In this document: in pieces, positions 29,603 through 38,315 of the stretch | Position numbering within the stretch: the first letter of the stretch is position 1 | Layout of the letters: the number at the start of each line of letters is the position of its first letter | Assembly (NCBI GenBank): GCA_963826165.1 | Contig: CAWGWC010000003.1 | Coordinates: 62,001-126,000 of the forward strand | Direction of reading: 5' to 3' | Length of the DNA: 64,000 bases | Source of the DNA: JACVRW01 sp963826165 | GTDB lineage: Bacteria; Actinomycetota; Thermoleophilia; Solirubrobacterales; Thermoleophilaceae | The notes under the pieces: generated by a model | Told to the model about the DNA's origin: nothing | Databases searched by the model: none | The model's input: only the letters and a program-made list of their open reading frames with translations | Made by a program: the position numbers and the translations under genes

Positions 29603-32150
29603 CTACTCGTAGGCCACGGCCCGGAGCACGTCCAGACGAGCCGCGCGCCGCGCCGGGCCGATTGCCGCCAGCACTCCGGCCAGGGCGGCCAGGATGAGCA
29701 GGACGATCAGGGTGACGATCGGATAGGACAACTCGAAGCCCTCGTCGGACAGCGGGATCGACATCAGCGTGGCGAAGATCACACCGAGGATCGTGCCGAG
29801 GATTGCGCCGATGAGCGCGGTGATTACCGACTCGTAACGAACGAGGCGTCGCACCTGGCGGCGCGACATGCCCACCGCGCGCAGCATGCCCGAGCTCGCG
29901 CGTGCGCTCGTGGATGGAGAGCGCGAGCGTCGTGACGATGCCGAGCAGCGAGATCACGATCGCCAGCGCCAGCAGCACGTAGAAGAAGTTCACGACCTGG
30001 TTGATCTGTCCCTGCTGGTTGTCCTTGAGCTCCTGCTGGTTGAGCGTGTCGACCGTCGGGAAGCGCCGGTCCACCGCCGCGGCCACGCGGTTCTGAACCG
30101 CATCCGCATCGGCGCCCGGGGCGAGCTTGAGGAAGGTGAAGCTGGGTTCGCGAACGGCGAACGCTGGCCAGCTGCTGCTCAGTGACCACCACGTTGCCGA
30201 GCAGGTCGGCGTTGTCCTTGATCGCGCCCTCGATCGTGTAGGTGGCACGTCACGCTCGAGCGGCGTGCGGATCCTGATCTCGTCCCCGACGGACAGATTG
30301 TTGCTGTCGGCCCACGCGTCGTCGACCACGGCGCCGCTCGAAGTGAGCTCGCGAAAGGTTTCGGGCGAGCCCTCCTCCCAGTCCAGGGAGAGAACGTCGT
30401 CCACGCGCGCCGGATCGACGCCGGAGAGGCGCACGTCCTTGCCGTTGCGCACGCCGCCGGCGAAGCTGAGCGAGGATACCGTTTCCACGCCCTCCACCCG
30501 GTCGGCCACCCGCGCGGCGCCTGGGCTGATCGGCGAGAAGCCATCGGTGTTCTGGAGGACTAGGTCGCCCTGGAAGTTGCGGTCGATCGCGTTGCTGACC
30601 GATGCGTTCAGCCCGGCCGCGAACACGGTCACGAAGACCACCACCGCGAGGCCGATCATCAGGGCGCCTGCGGTGACGGCGGTACGGCCCGGCTTGCGCA
30701 CGGCATTCTCGCGGGCCAGCCGACCTGTGATGCCGCGCAGCTTCTCGAGCGGCCAGCCGATGAGCGACGCGAACGGCCGCACCAGCCGCGGGCTGAACAT
30801 CGCGACGCCGAACAGCGTGACCACCGCGCCACCGCCCACCAGGCCCGCCGCGGCGTTTGCGTCCTCCACTCCTCCGAACAGCCCGACACAGGTCAGACCT
30901 ATGCCGAGCACCATGAGCAGGACGGCGATCACGGTGAAGATCCGCCCGCGCCTGCGGCTTTCCGGCAGCTCGGCCTCGAGCAGGGCGGCCATCGGCGACA
31001 CGCGCGTGGCGCGCAGCGCCGGAGTGAGGGCCGCCGCAAGCGTTACCAGCATGCCGACCACCAGCGCGAGGATCACGGTGCGCGCCGCGATCACGGTGCC
31101 GGTGTTGGGTAGGTCCGCGCCGATGCTCTTGAACAGGGCGTTGAGCAGCGCCGGCCACGCCGATCCCGGCCAGGACTCCCAGGACCGATCCCAGCAGGCC
31201 GACGATCACCGCCTCCAGCACCATGCGCGCGGATCAGCGAGCGCGCGTGGCGCCGAGCGTGCGCAGCATTCCGAGCTCGCGGATGCGCTGAGCGACGGTG
31301 ATCGAGAAGGTGTTGAAGATGAGGAAGCTGCCCACCAGCAGGGCGACGCCGCCGAAGACGAGCAGCACGATGCGCAGGAAGCTGAGGTCGTCCTTGATGT
31401 CCTGGGACTGGCGCTCGGCCGCCTGCGTGCCCGTCTCCACGGTGAGACGCGCGGGCAGCACCTGTTGATCCGCCGGACGAGCTCGCGGGCTCGACCCCGT
31501 CGGCCGCCTGCACCGATATGGCGTCGAACTCGCCCACCTTGCCGGTCAGGCGCTGGGCCTCCGGCAGGGTCAGGACCGAGGTGCCCGAGCCACCCGAGGA
31601 CGTGTTGCCCAGGCGCTGGACCCCGCAGATCGCATAGCCCTTGACGCCGGCCTCGCCGGCGATGCTCAGCGTGTCGCCGAGCTCGAATCCCTCGCGGTCG
31701 GCGGTCGACTGGTCGATGGCCACCTGGTTCGCTCCGTCGGCGGCTCGCCGTCGAGGTATGTCAGCGTCTCGAACGGCTCGGGCGCCACCGAGCTGATGAA
31801 TTCCGGAGCAAAGCTGTTCGAGAGTTGCTCGCCCTTTGCGTCGACGAACCGTCCAGTGGTGAAGATGCCGCCGGCCGCCTTCTCCACGCCTTCGACCTGC
31901 TCGACGGTTGAGGTAGCGGGCCGGGAAGGCCGGAGGACTCGGCTGCATCCGTCTGGCCCGTCGTGCTCGAGGAGATGGCCACGTCGGTGCCGGCGTAGGC
32001 CGTGTCGAAGATGTCGTCGAACGAGCTGTTGATCGTGTCGGTGAGGACGTAGCTGCCGGCGATGAAGGAGACGCCGAGCAGTACGGCCAGAATCGTCACG
32101 AAGGTGCGCAGCTTGCGCTGCGCGAGACCGCGGAGAGAAACCTTCGTCAT
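29603..32150 (-). pseudogene. MacB/FtsX-type ABC permease, disrupted by about nine frameshifts
   Basis: One long permease (about 840 residues if repaired) of the FtsX/MacB two-module type. It has VSLRGLAQRKLRTFVTILAV with the first helix, extracytoplasmic parts (FAPEFISSVAPEPFETLTYL; EGFELGDTLSIAGEAG), the helix block RIVLLVFGGVALLVGSFLIF, a second module and final helices ESVITALIGAILGTILGVIF ending VLRAVAYE. The pieces lie in three frames. I place shifts near 31935, 31745, 31475, 31240, 31225, 31155, 30243, 30170 and 29890. Inside each piece the protein stays well conserved and no in-frame stops are needed. The start is 4 bases after the intact ATPase gene. Either an early pseudogene or a stretch of poor consensus; the latter fits the single-base nature. 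Confidence 0.75.
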
Positions 32151-32154
32151 GCCG

Positions 32155-32877
32155 TCAGGCCACGGCCTTCATCAGCTCGATGACCTCGTCGGCGCTGCCC
32201 GCCTCGGCGTCGTGCACCACGAGGCCGTCGCGCAGCACCAGCAGCCGATCGGCGTGAGCGGCCGCCTCGGGGTCATGGGTGACCATGACCACGGTTTGGC
32301 CCAGCTCGTCCACCGAACGCCGCAGCAGGCCCAGCACCTCCTCGCTCGACTTGGAGTCGAGGTTGCCCGTGGGCTCGTCGGCGAAGACCACGGCGGGCTT
32401 TGAGGCCAGCGCCCGGGCCACCGCCACCCGTTGCTGCTGGCCGCCCGAGAGCTCGGCGGGCCGGTGGGTGCGCCGGTCGTCCAGGCCGACGGTGTCGATC
32501 AGGCGCTCGATCCACTCGGCATCCGGCTTCTCGCCCGCGATCGAGAGCGGCAGCACCACGTTCTCCTCGGCCGTGAGGACGGGAAGCAGGTTGAAGAACT
32601 GGAAGATGAAGCCGAGCTTGTCCCTGCGCAGGCGCGTCAGGTCGGCGTCGTCGAGATCGGTGATCTCGACCTCGTCGAGCGTCACCGAGCCCGAGGTGGG
32701 CCGGTCGAGCCCGGCGAGGATGTGCATGAGGGTCGACTTGCCCGACCCCGAGGGCCCCATGATCGCGCTGAAGCGGCCGCGCTCGAAGCCGACCGTCACC
32801 CCGGCCAGCGCGTTCACGGCGGCGTCGCCCTCTCCGTAGCGGCGGCGGACGTCGGTGGCACTCACGATCGAATCCAT
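32155..32877 (-). CDS. ABC transporter ATP-binding protein, LolD/MacB type
   Basis: A 240-residue ATPase. Walker A is MGPSGSGKSTLM, the signature LSGGQQQRVAVARAL, Walker B VVFADEPTGNLDSKSSEE, and the switch His VMVTHDPE. The DEPTGNLDS sequence is diagnostic of the MacB/LolD/FtsE group that pairs with FtsX-like permeases, here the disrupted gene 4 bases downstream. These systems export lipids, peptides or perform mechanotransmission at the envelope. The ATG is divergent from a methyltransferase gene, 63 bases away. Confidence 0.9.
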   Translation of the reverse strand: MDSIVSATDVRRRYGEGDAAVNALAGVTVGFERGRFSAIMGPSGSGKSTLMHILAGLDRPTSGSVTLDEVEITDLDDADLTRLRRDKLGFIFQFFNLLPVLTAEENVVLPLSIAGEKPDAEWIERLIDTVGLDDRRTHRPAELSGGQQQRVAVARALASKPAVVFADEPTGNLDSKSSEEVLGLLRRSVDELGQTVVMVTHDPEAAAHADRLLVLRDGLVVHDAEAGSADEVIELMKAVA

Positions 32878-32940
32878 GCGCGCAGGGTGGCAAAAGGACC
32901 GGTTGCGCGCAGTACGGGTAACCCGACATAGTCGGCCCCT

Positions 32941-33705
32941 ATGGATCCGAAGACGATGTGGGGCTCGGGCAACTACGCCGCGGTGGCGGAGAAGATCACC
33001 GACGCCGCGGACCGGTTGGTGGAGGCGGCCGGGGTGGAGCCGGGCATGGAGGTGCTCGACGTGGCCTGCGGCACCGGGAACGTCGCGATCCCGTCAGTGA
33101 AGGCCGGCGCCCGGGTCACCGGCGTTGACTTCTCGCCGGCCCTCCTGGCCATCGCGCGCGAGCGGGCGGCGGACGCGATGGTCGAGGTCGAGTGGGTGGA
33201 GGGCGACGCCCAGCAGCACCCCTTCGACGAGGCGAGCTTCGACCGCGTTCTCTCCGCCTTCGGTCACATGTTCGCTCCCGACCACGAGCGAACCGCGGCG
33301 GAGATGATCCGCGTCTGCCGGCCGGGAGGTGCGCTCGGCATCGCGTGCTGGTCGCCCACAGGGGCGATCGGGCGGATGTTCGCCGTTACCAGCCGGCTGG
33401 TGCCTCCGCCGCCCGGCGCGGCGTCGCCGCTGCTGTGGGGCACCGAGGAGCACGTGCGCGACCTGCTCGGCGACGCCCGCTTCGAGCGCCACGAGGTCGA
33501 GTGGCGCGATGCTTCGGTGGAGAGCTACGCCGACTTCATGCTCGCGAGCTTCGGGCCGCTCCTGAACGCCCAGGAGGTGCTGGCCGAGCGGGCGGGTGAG
33601 CTGCGCAGTGCCTACGTCGACTACCTGCACGAGGAGAACCTGGCCGACGACGGCACGCTCCGCTTCCGCGGCGACTACCTGATCTCGGTGGTGCCTAGGC
33701 CCTGA
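32941..33705 (+). CDS. Class I SAM-dependent methyltransferase
   Basis: A 254-residue methyltransferase with motif I VLDVACGTGNVAIPSV, motif II acidic loop VTGVDFSPALLAIARE, EWVEGDAQQHPFDEASFDRV and GHMFAPDHERTAAEMIRVCR. It resembles UbiE/Coq5-like enzymes acting on small molecules or quinones; no further specificity can be seen. CATAGT lies 8 bases before the ATG. Its last 11 bases overlap the convergent response-regulator gene. Confidence 0.85.
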   Translation: MDPKTMWGSGNYAAVAEKITDAADRLVEAAGVEPGMEVLDVACGTGNVAIPSVKAGARVTGVDFSPALLAIARERAADAMVEVEWVEGDAQQHPFDEASFDRVLSAFGHMFAPDHERTAAEMIRVCRPGGALGIACWSPTGAIGRMFAVTSRLVPPPPGAASPLLWGTEEHVRDLLGDARFERHEVEWRDASVESYADFMLASFGPLLNAQEVLAERAGELRSAYVDYLHEENLADDGTLRFRGDYLISVVPRP

Positions 33706-34363
33706 GGAAGGCGAGCACCGCCAGCACGCGGCGGTGGTCCTCGGGCGCGGGCGGCAGGTCGAGCTTGCCGAAGATGCTGGTCACGTGCTTCTCCACCGCG
33801 CGCTCGGTCACGATCATCTGCTCGGCGATCGCGTGGTTGGAGCGACCCTCGGCCATCAGGGCCAGGGCCTCACCCTCGCGCGGAGTCAGCTGCTCGAGCG
33901 GGTCGTCGCGCCGTGCGCGCCCCACGAGCTGGGACACCACCTCCGGGTCGAGCGCCGAGCCGCCCTCGGACACGCGCTTAACCGAGTCGATGAAGCGCTC
34001 CACGTCGGCCACGCGGTCCTTGAGCAGGTAGCCCACCCCGCCCGCGCTGTCGCCCACCAGCTCGAGCGCATAGCTCTCCTCCACGTACTGCGACAGCACG
34101 AGCACGCCGGTGTCCGGGTGCTGCGCGCGGATCTCCAGGGCGGCGCGCAGGCCGTCGTCGGTGTTGGTGGGCGGCATGCGGATGTCCACCACGGCCACGT
34201 CGGGTTTGTGTGCGCCGACCTTGCGCAGCAGGTCGTCCGCGTCGCCGGCCTGGGCCACCACGTCGAAGCCCCACTCTTCGAGCAGACGCACCACGCCCTC
34301 GCGCAGCAACACCGAGTCGTCGGCCACCACGACGCGGGTGGCGGTGTCGGCCGTGCCCGTCAC
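33695..34363 (-). CDS. NarL/LuxR-family response regulator
   Basis: A 222-residue regulator: receiver domain with VVADDSVLLREGVVRLL, the phospho-acceptor in DVAVVDIRMPPTNTDDG and the Lys in GYLLKDRVAD, then a LuxR-type HTH (LTPREGEALALMAEGRSNHA; IVTERAVEKHVTSIFGKLDL). The start overlaps the stop of the sensor kinase (ATGA), defining a cognate pair. Targets are unknown; the neighbouring ABC exporter is a candidate by proximity. Confidence 0.92.
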   Translation of the reverse strand: MTGTADTATRVVVADDSVLLREGVVRLLEEWGFDVVAQAGDADDLLRKVGAHKPDVAVVDIRMPPTNTDDGLRAALEIRAQHPDTGVLVLSQYVEESYALELVGDSAGGVGYLLKDRVADVERFIDSVKRVSEGGSALDPEVVSQLVGRARRDDPLEQLTPREGEALALMAEGRSNHAIAEQMIVTERAVEKHVTSIFGKLDLPPAPEDHRRVLAVLAFLRA

Positions 34364-36119
34364 CGGACCGGGATCCTCGCCGTCACGGTGGTGCCCTCAC
34401 CCGGCGGGGAGTCGACGACGAGCCGCCCCTCGAGTACTCCGATGCGGTCGGCCAGTCCGCGCAGCCCGGTGCCCTGGTCGGGGTCGGCTCCGCCCACGCC
34501 GTCGTCGGCCACCGCCACCAGCAGGCGTCCGTTGGCCCGCTCGACCCGCACCGTGGCTCTGCTGGCCTCGGCGTACTTGGCCACGTTGGTCAGTGCCTCG
34601 GCCACGACGAAGTAGGCGGCCAGCTCCACGGCCTCGGGGAGGCGCTCGCCCGGCAGCTTGCCCACGTCCACCGGCAACGGCGCCCGGTGGGCCAGGGTCT
34701 CCAGAGCGGTGTCCAGCCCTCGGTCAGAAAGAACGGCTGGATGGATGCCGCGGGCCAGCTCGCGCAGCTCCTCGAGGGCGGAGTCGAGCTCGTGCGAGGC
34801 CTCGGTCAAGAGCTTCGCGGCGGCGGCGGGATCGCTCTCCAGCTTCGCTCGCGCCAGCCGCAGCTCGAGCGCCATCGACACCAGACGTTGCTGTGCACCG
34901 TCGTGCAGGTCGCGCTCGAGCCGCCGTCGTTCCTCCAGGCCGATCTCGAGCATCCGCTCGCGCGAGTCGCGCAGCTCCTCCAGCTTGCAGCGCAGCTCCG
35001 CGTCGAGACGCTCGTTCTCGAGCGCCAGCGAGGCGGCGGCGCCGATCGCGTCCACGTTCCCGGCGCGGCGGTCGAGCAGGAGGGGGTCGTGCAGGATGGC
35101 GGCCACGGGGTGCCCGTCGCGCTCCACCGTCGTCACGGCTCGGCCTTCGCCCGGACGCGGCAGCTCGTGACGGTGCCCGGAGCCGTCCACGAAGCGCTCG
35201 TCCTCCGGTATCCAGTAGAGGACCTCGAGCGAGGGGTCGCCCAGGGCGTCAGCCAGAGCATCGCGCAGCTGGCCGCTCGCCGGCACCTCGTTGAGACGGG
35301 CGATGAACGATCCCACCGCGCCGCGCTGGATCATGCGCGCGCGGATCAGCGTCGACAGGAACAGGTAGGGCACGAGGCCGAAGGGCAACATCGCGCCGAT
35401 CCAGGCCACCTCGGTCACGACCGTGTCGAACCCACTCACCTGGAGCACCACGGTCAGGCTCAGCAGCATCATCAGGGCCACGCCGCCGGCGTAGACCGGA
35501 ACCAGCAGCCGCCGCTGTCCCGGACCGGCCCGCCGCCAGCGGTTGATGAGCACCAGGAGCGTGGCGAAGATGAGGACGACCGCCACCACGTTGACCATCG
35601 CGCTGATCACCTGGACCGCGGTCTTGCTGCGCTCCACCAGCAGCACGTTGTCGGGGCAGTTGGTGCAGTCGAGATCGGCCTGCGAGTCCAGGAACAGCCA
35701 GGCGGGGAAGAGCGCGACCGTGGTGAGCAGGTAGGCGACGCGAACGAGCACGCGCTCGGCCCGGCTCTTCAGGCGGCCGTCGGGAAAGGCGAGAAGCAGA
35801 TGGATGGCCACCGCGAAGTAGAGCGAGCCCAGCAGCTGCCCGACGGTGAAGGCCAGCGGCAGATCGGACACGCCGAAGCCGGCTATGAGCCAGGCGAAGC
35901 CGGTGGCCGCCATCAGCATGCCCACGCGGTTGTCGGGGCGCGCGAGCCCAGGCGTACAGGCCGATGCCGATGAAGCTCCAGCCGATGAACAGCGTCGCGA
36001 CGATCCACACGCTCGCGGGTCCGTCGAGCGTGTCGCTCGTGAGGATCAGGGCAGCGACGGCGAGGCCGAGCGCAAGACCCGCCGCCGGCGATCGCCCAGA
36101 GAGCGATCTCGCAGGCCGG
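34360..36119 (-). pseudogene. Membrane sensor histidine kinase (HisKA_3), frameshifted near its N-terminus
   Basis: The C-terminal 521 residues are intact. They comprise about six membrane helices, a GAF-like region, then ERRRLERDLHDGAQQRLVSM (phospho-acceptor His) and the ATPase domain with FVVAEALTNVAKYAEAS and VADDGVGGADPDQGTGLRGL. Two indels split the start: near 35933 WARAPDNRVGMLMAA needs one C fewer in a C4 run, and near 36075 a further base must go to join EIALWAIAGGG to LALGLAVAALI. The repaired protein would start at about 36119, right after the upstream receiver gene. It may be a consensus error, since the rest is pristine. It pairs with the NarL-type regulator. Confidence 0.78.
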
Positions 36120-36461
36120 TCAGAGAAGCGCCTCCAGCGCCGCGCCGGACAGCTCCGACTTGGGCACGAAGCCGCGCGCCCCGCCGAGGCTGCCGAGGTC
36201 GGCCAGGTCCCGGCTGGACGTGAGGACGATGGCCGGCGCGGCGCCGTTGCGGGTCAGGCGCGAGGCCACCTCGATGCCGTCGATGTCAGGCAGCTGCACG
36301 TCGAGCAGCACCAGGTCGGGATTCAGCTCGTGCACCGCCTCGATGGCGCTGAGGCCGTTCTCGGCCTCCCCGATCACGTCGAAGCCCTCGGACTCGAGCA
36401 GCATGCGGGCGGTGGCCCGGAAGCTCGGGTGATCGTCGACGATGAGGACGGTTCTCGCCAT
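36120..36461 (-). CDS. Single-domain response regulator
   Basis: A 113-residue stand-alone receiver: TVLIVDDHPSFRATARMLLE, the phospho-acceptor in LVLLDVQLPDIDG, the conserved Thr/Ser in IVLTSSRD and the Lys in GFVPKSELSG. There is no output domain. It lies directly upstream of the kinase gene, so it may act as a phosphate sink or input to the same pathway. The ATG is 72 bases from the divergent acyltransferase gene. Confidence 0.9.
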   Translation of the reverse strand: MARTVLIVDDHPSFRATARMLLESEGFDVIGEAENGLSAIEAVHELNPDLVLLDVQLPDIDGIEVASRLTRNGAAPAIVLTSSRDLADLGSLGGARGFVPKSELSGAALEALL

Positions 36462-36533
36462 TTCCCCAGAGATTGTGAAGCCCCGCGGCCCTCAGGCCAA
36501 TACGGATAGCCGCACCTATCATCCAGCCCCGCG

Positions 36534-37220
36534 ATGGAGAGCGCCACCGAGCCTGTTGCCGCGCCGCCGGCCGATCTGCCACCCGAGCTGCGCGGCGAGC
36601 CGCCGCCGCGGAGCGGCGGGCTCTTGGTGCTGCTGCGCTTCATGCGTCGCAAGGGGATGCTCAATTTCAAGTATCTGCGGCTTGTGGCGCGGCTCGGGGT
36701 CTGGAAATTGAGGCTGGGTAAGGGGCTGTTCCTCGACGGCCTGGCCTTCGTGGGGCCGGGCTGCTCGCTGGAGGTGGGCGAGCGTGCCTCGCTCGAGCTC
36801 GGTCGCTGGTGCTGGGTCGGGCACGGCTGCAAGCTGCGTTCGCACGAGGGAGCGATCTCGATCGGGGCCAAGACCGTGCTCGGCCAGGAGTGCACGATCT
36901 CTTCCTTCCAGCACGTCTCGATCGGGCGCGAGTGCGTGATCGCCGACCGCGTGATGCTGATCGACTTCGACCACGGCATGGTCGAGGTCGAGCGCCCGAT
37001 CCGGCTGCAGGGCATCTACAAGCGCGACGTGCGCGTGGGCAACAACGTCTGGATCGGCTACGGCGCCTGCATCCTGCGCGGCGTGACGGTGGGCGACAAC
37101 GCCGTGATCGGCACCAACGCCGTGGTGACCCGCGACGTCCCGGCCAACGCGGTGGTGGGCGGCGTGCCGGCCCGGGTGATCCGGATGCGCGAGGCGCCTC
37201 GCGTTATGCGTTACTCGTAA
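36534..37220 (+). CDS. Hexapeptide-repeat acyltransferase
   Basis: A 228-residue left-handed beta-helix acyltransferase. After an N-terminal Pro-rich stretch and a basic amphipathic helix (FMRRKGMLNFKYLRLVARL), isoleucine-patch hexapeptides run from about residue 65: VGPGCSLEV, IGAKTVLGQECTI, VRVGNNVWIGYGACILRGVT, and the end VVGGVPARVIRMR. His in IDFDHGMVEVE matches the catalytic His of the galactoside O-acetyltransferase class. Probably O-acetylates a surface sugar. TATCAT lies 11 bases before the ATG. Confidence 0.88.
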   Translation: MESATEPVAAPPADLPPELRGEPPPRSGGLLVLLRFMRRKGMLNFKYLRLVARLGVWKLRLGKGLFLDGLAFVGPGCSLEVGERASLELGRWCWVGHGCKLRSHEGAISIGAKTVLGQECTISSFQHVSIGRECVIADRVMLIDFDHGMVEVERPIRLQGIYKRDVRVGNNVWIGYGACILRGVTVGDNAVIGTNAVVTRDVPANAVVGGVPARVIRMREAPRVMRYS

Positions 37221-37287
37221 CGGTTTCGTAGCGCAACCGTTCAACGGCGGCATTGAAGGGTGCGGCCCCGGGCGGGATGCTGGCCCC

Positions 37288-38274
37288 ATGGCCGGTGAGA
37301 CCGCAATTGCGGCAACAGGAGTGCCGGAATTGCGGCTTCACCCGTTGGACGTGCTGATCGCCCAGCTGGCCGACCGCCAGCACGGGGTTGTGGCCTTGGT
37401 TCAGCTTGTGGAGCTCGGGTTGAGTGAGAGGGCGGTCCGGGCCCGAGTTGCCGCGGGGCGGCTGCATCGCGTTTACCGCGGGGTCTATGCGATTGGCCGC
37501 TCCTCCCTCACTGCCCATGGGCGCTGGATGGCCGCTGTGCTCGCGTGCGGCAGCGGCGCCGTACTCTCGCATCGGTCGGCCGCTGCGCTCGTGGGGCTCC
37601 GGCCCAGCGCGTCCGCGCGCATAGAGGTCACGGTGCCGCGGCGAGCGTCACGCTCGGGCTCGGTCCGAGGGATCATCGTGTGTGGCCGGCCGACGCTCTC
37701 GCCTCCTGACGTCACGGTCGGCGACTGCATCCCGTGCGCCTCGGTGGCCCGGATCCTCCTCGACCTCGCGGAACGTCTCGACGACAACGCAGTCACCAAG
37801 GCCTGCACGCGCGCCGAGCAGCTGCGGATCTACGACCAGACGGCGATCGACGACCTGCTCTCGCGCAACCCGGGCGCGCGCGGCACCGCGCGGCTCGAGC
37901 GAGTAACCATCGCGCTCGACCCCTGCGTCGCCTGGACGAAAGAGGAGCTCGAACGGAGATTTCTCCTTCTCTGCCGCAGTTACGACCTGCCAATACCGCT
38001 GGTGAACACGCCGATGCGGCTGGCGGACCAGACCTTCGAAGCCGACTTTCTCTGGCCCGCGCAGCGCCTCATCGTCGAGACCGACGGCTACGCGACGCAC
38101 GGCACGCGTGAGGCCTTCGAAGGCGACCGCCGTCGCGATCAGCTCCTGGACGCGGCCGGCTACCGAACGCTGCGCTTCACCTGGCGTCAGCTGCGGGACG
38201 AACCCGCGCGGGTGGCCGAGACGCTGCGGCGCCGCGTGGGCGGTTCGGCTAACCGCACCATCCTTGGCGGGTAA
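37288..38274 (+). CDS. AbiEi-type wHTH fused to DUF559 nuclease-like domain
   Basis: A 328-residue two-part protein. Residues about 18-70 (LIAQLADRQHGVVALVQLVE, GLSERAVRARVAAGRLHRVY) form the winged helix of type IV TA antitoxins (AbiEi). A linker domain (VLSHRSAAALVGL, SVARILLDLAE) follows, and the C-terminus (EADFLWPAQRLIVETDGYAT, GDRRRDQLLDAAGYRTLRFT) is a DUF559/Vsr-like endonuclease fold with candidate Asp and Glu metal ligands. Stand-alone copies of this architecture are common in actinobacteria, with unknown role; no AbiEii nucleotidyltransferase toxin is adjacent. Confidence 0.8.
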   Translation: MAGETAIAATGVPELRLHPLDVLIAQLADRQHGVVALVQLVELGLSERAVRARVAAGRLHRVYRGVYAIGRSSLTAHGRWMAAVLACGSGAVLSHRSAAALVGLRPSASARIEVTVPRRASRSGSVRGIIVCGRPTLSPPDVTVGDCIPCASVARILLDLAERLDDNAVTKACTRAEQLRIYDQTAIDDLLSRNPGARGTARLERVTIALDPCVAWTKEELERRFLLLCRSYDLPIPLVNTPMRLADQTFEADFLWPAQRLIVETDGYATHGTREAFEGDRRRDQLLDAAGYRTLRFTWRQLRDEPARVAETLRRRVGGSANRTILGG

Positions 38275-38315
38275 GCCGCATTGGACCGGCACCGACGCAG
38301 GCGGATGCTGGCTCC

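Noticed and set aside
34210..35973. 587-residue plus-strand frame opposite the sensor kinase
   Set aside because: No motifs, Gln/His-rich antisense composition; the kinase motifs are on the minus strand.
36462..36533. GATAG/CTATC inverted repeat between receiver and acyltransferase genes
   Set aside because: Five-base arms only, coinciding with the TATCAT -10; not enough to call an operator.
37209..37241. CGTTAC-TC-GTAACG inverted repeat and nearby CGGTT/AACCG
   Set aside because: Short arms partly inside the acyltransferase C-terminus; no promoter or terminator features, so chance is likely.
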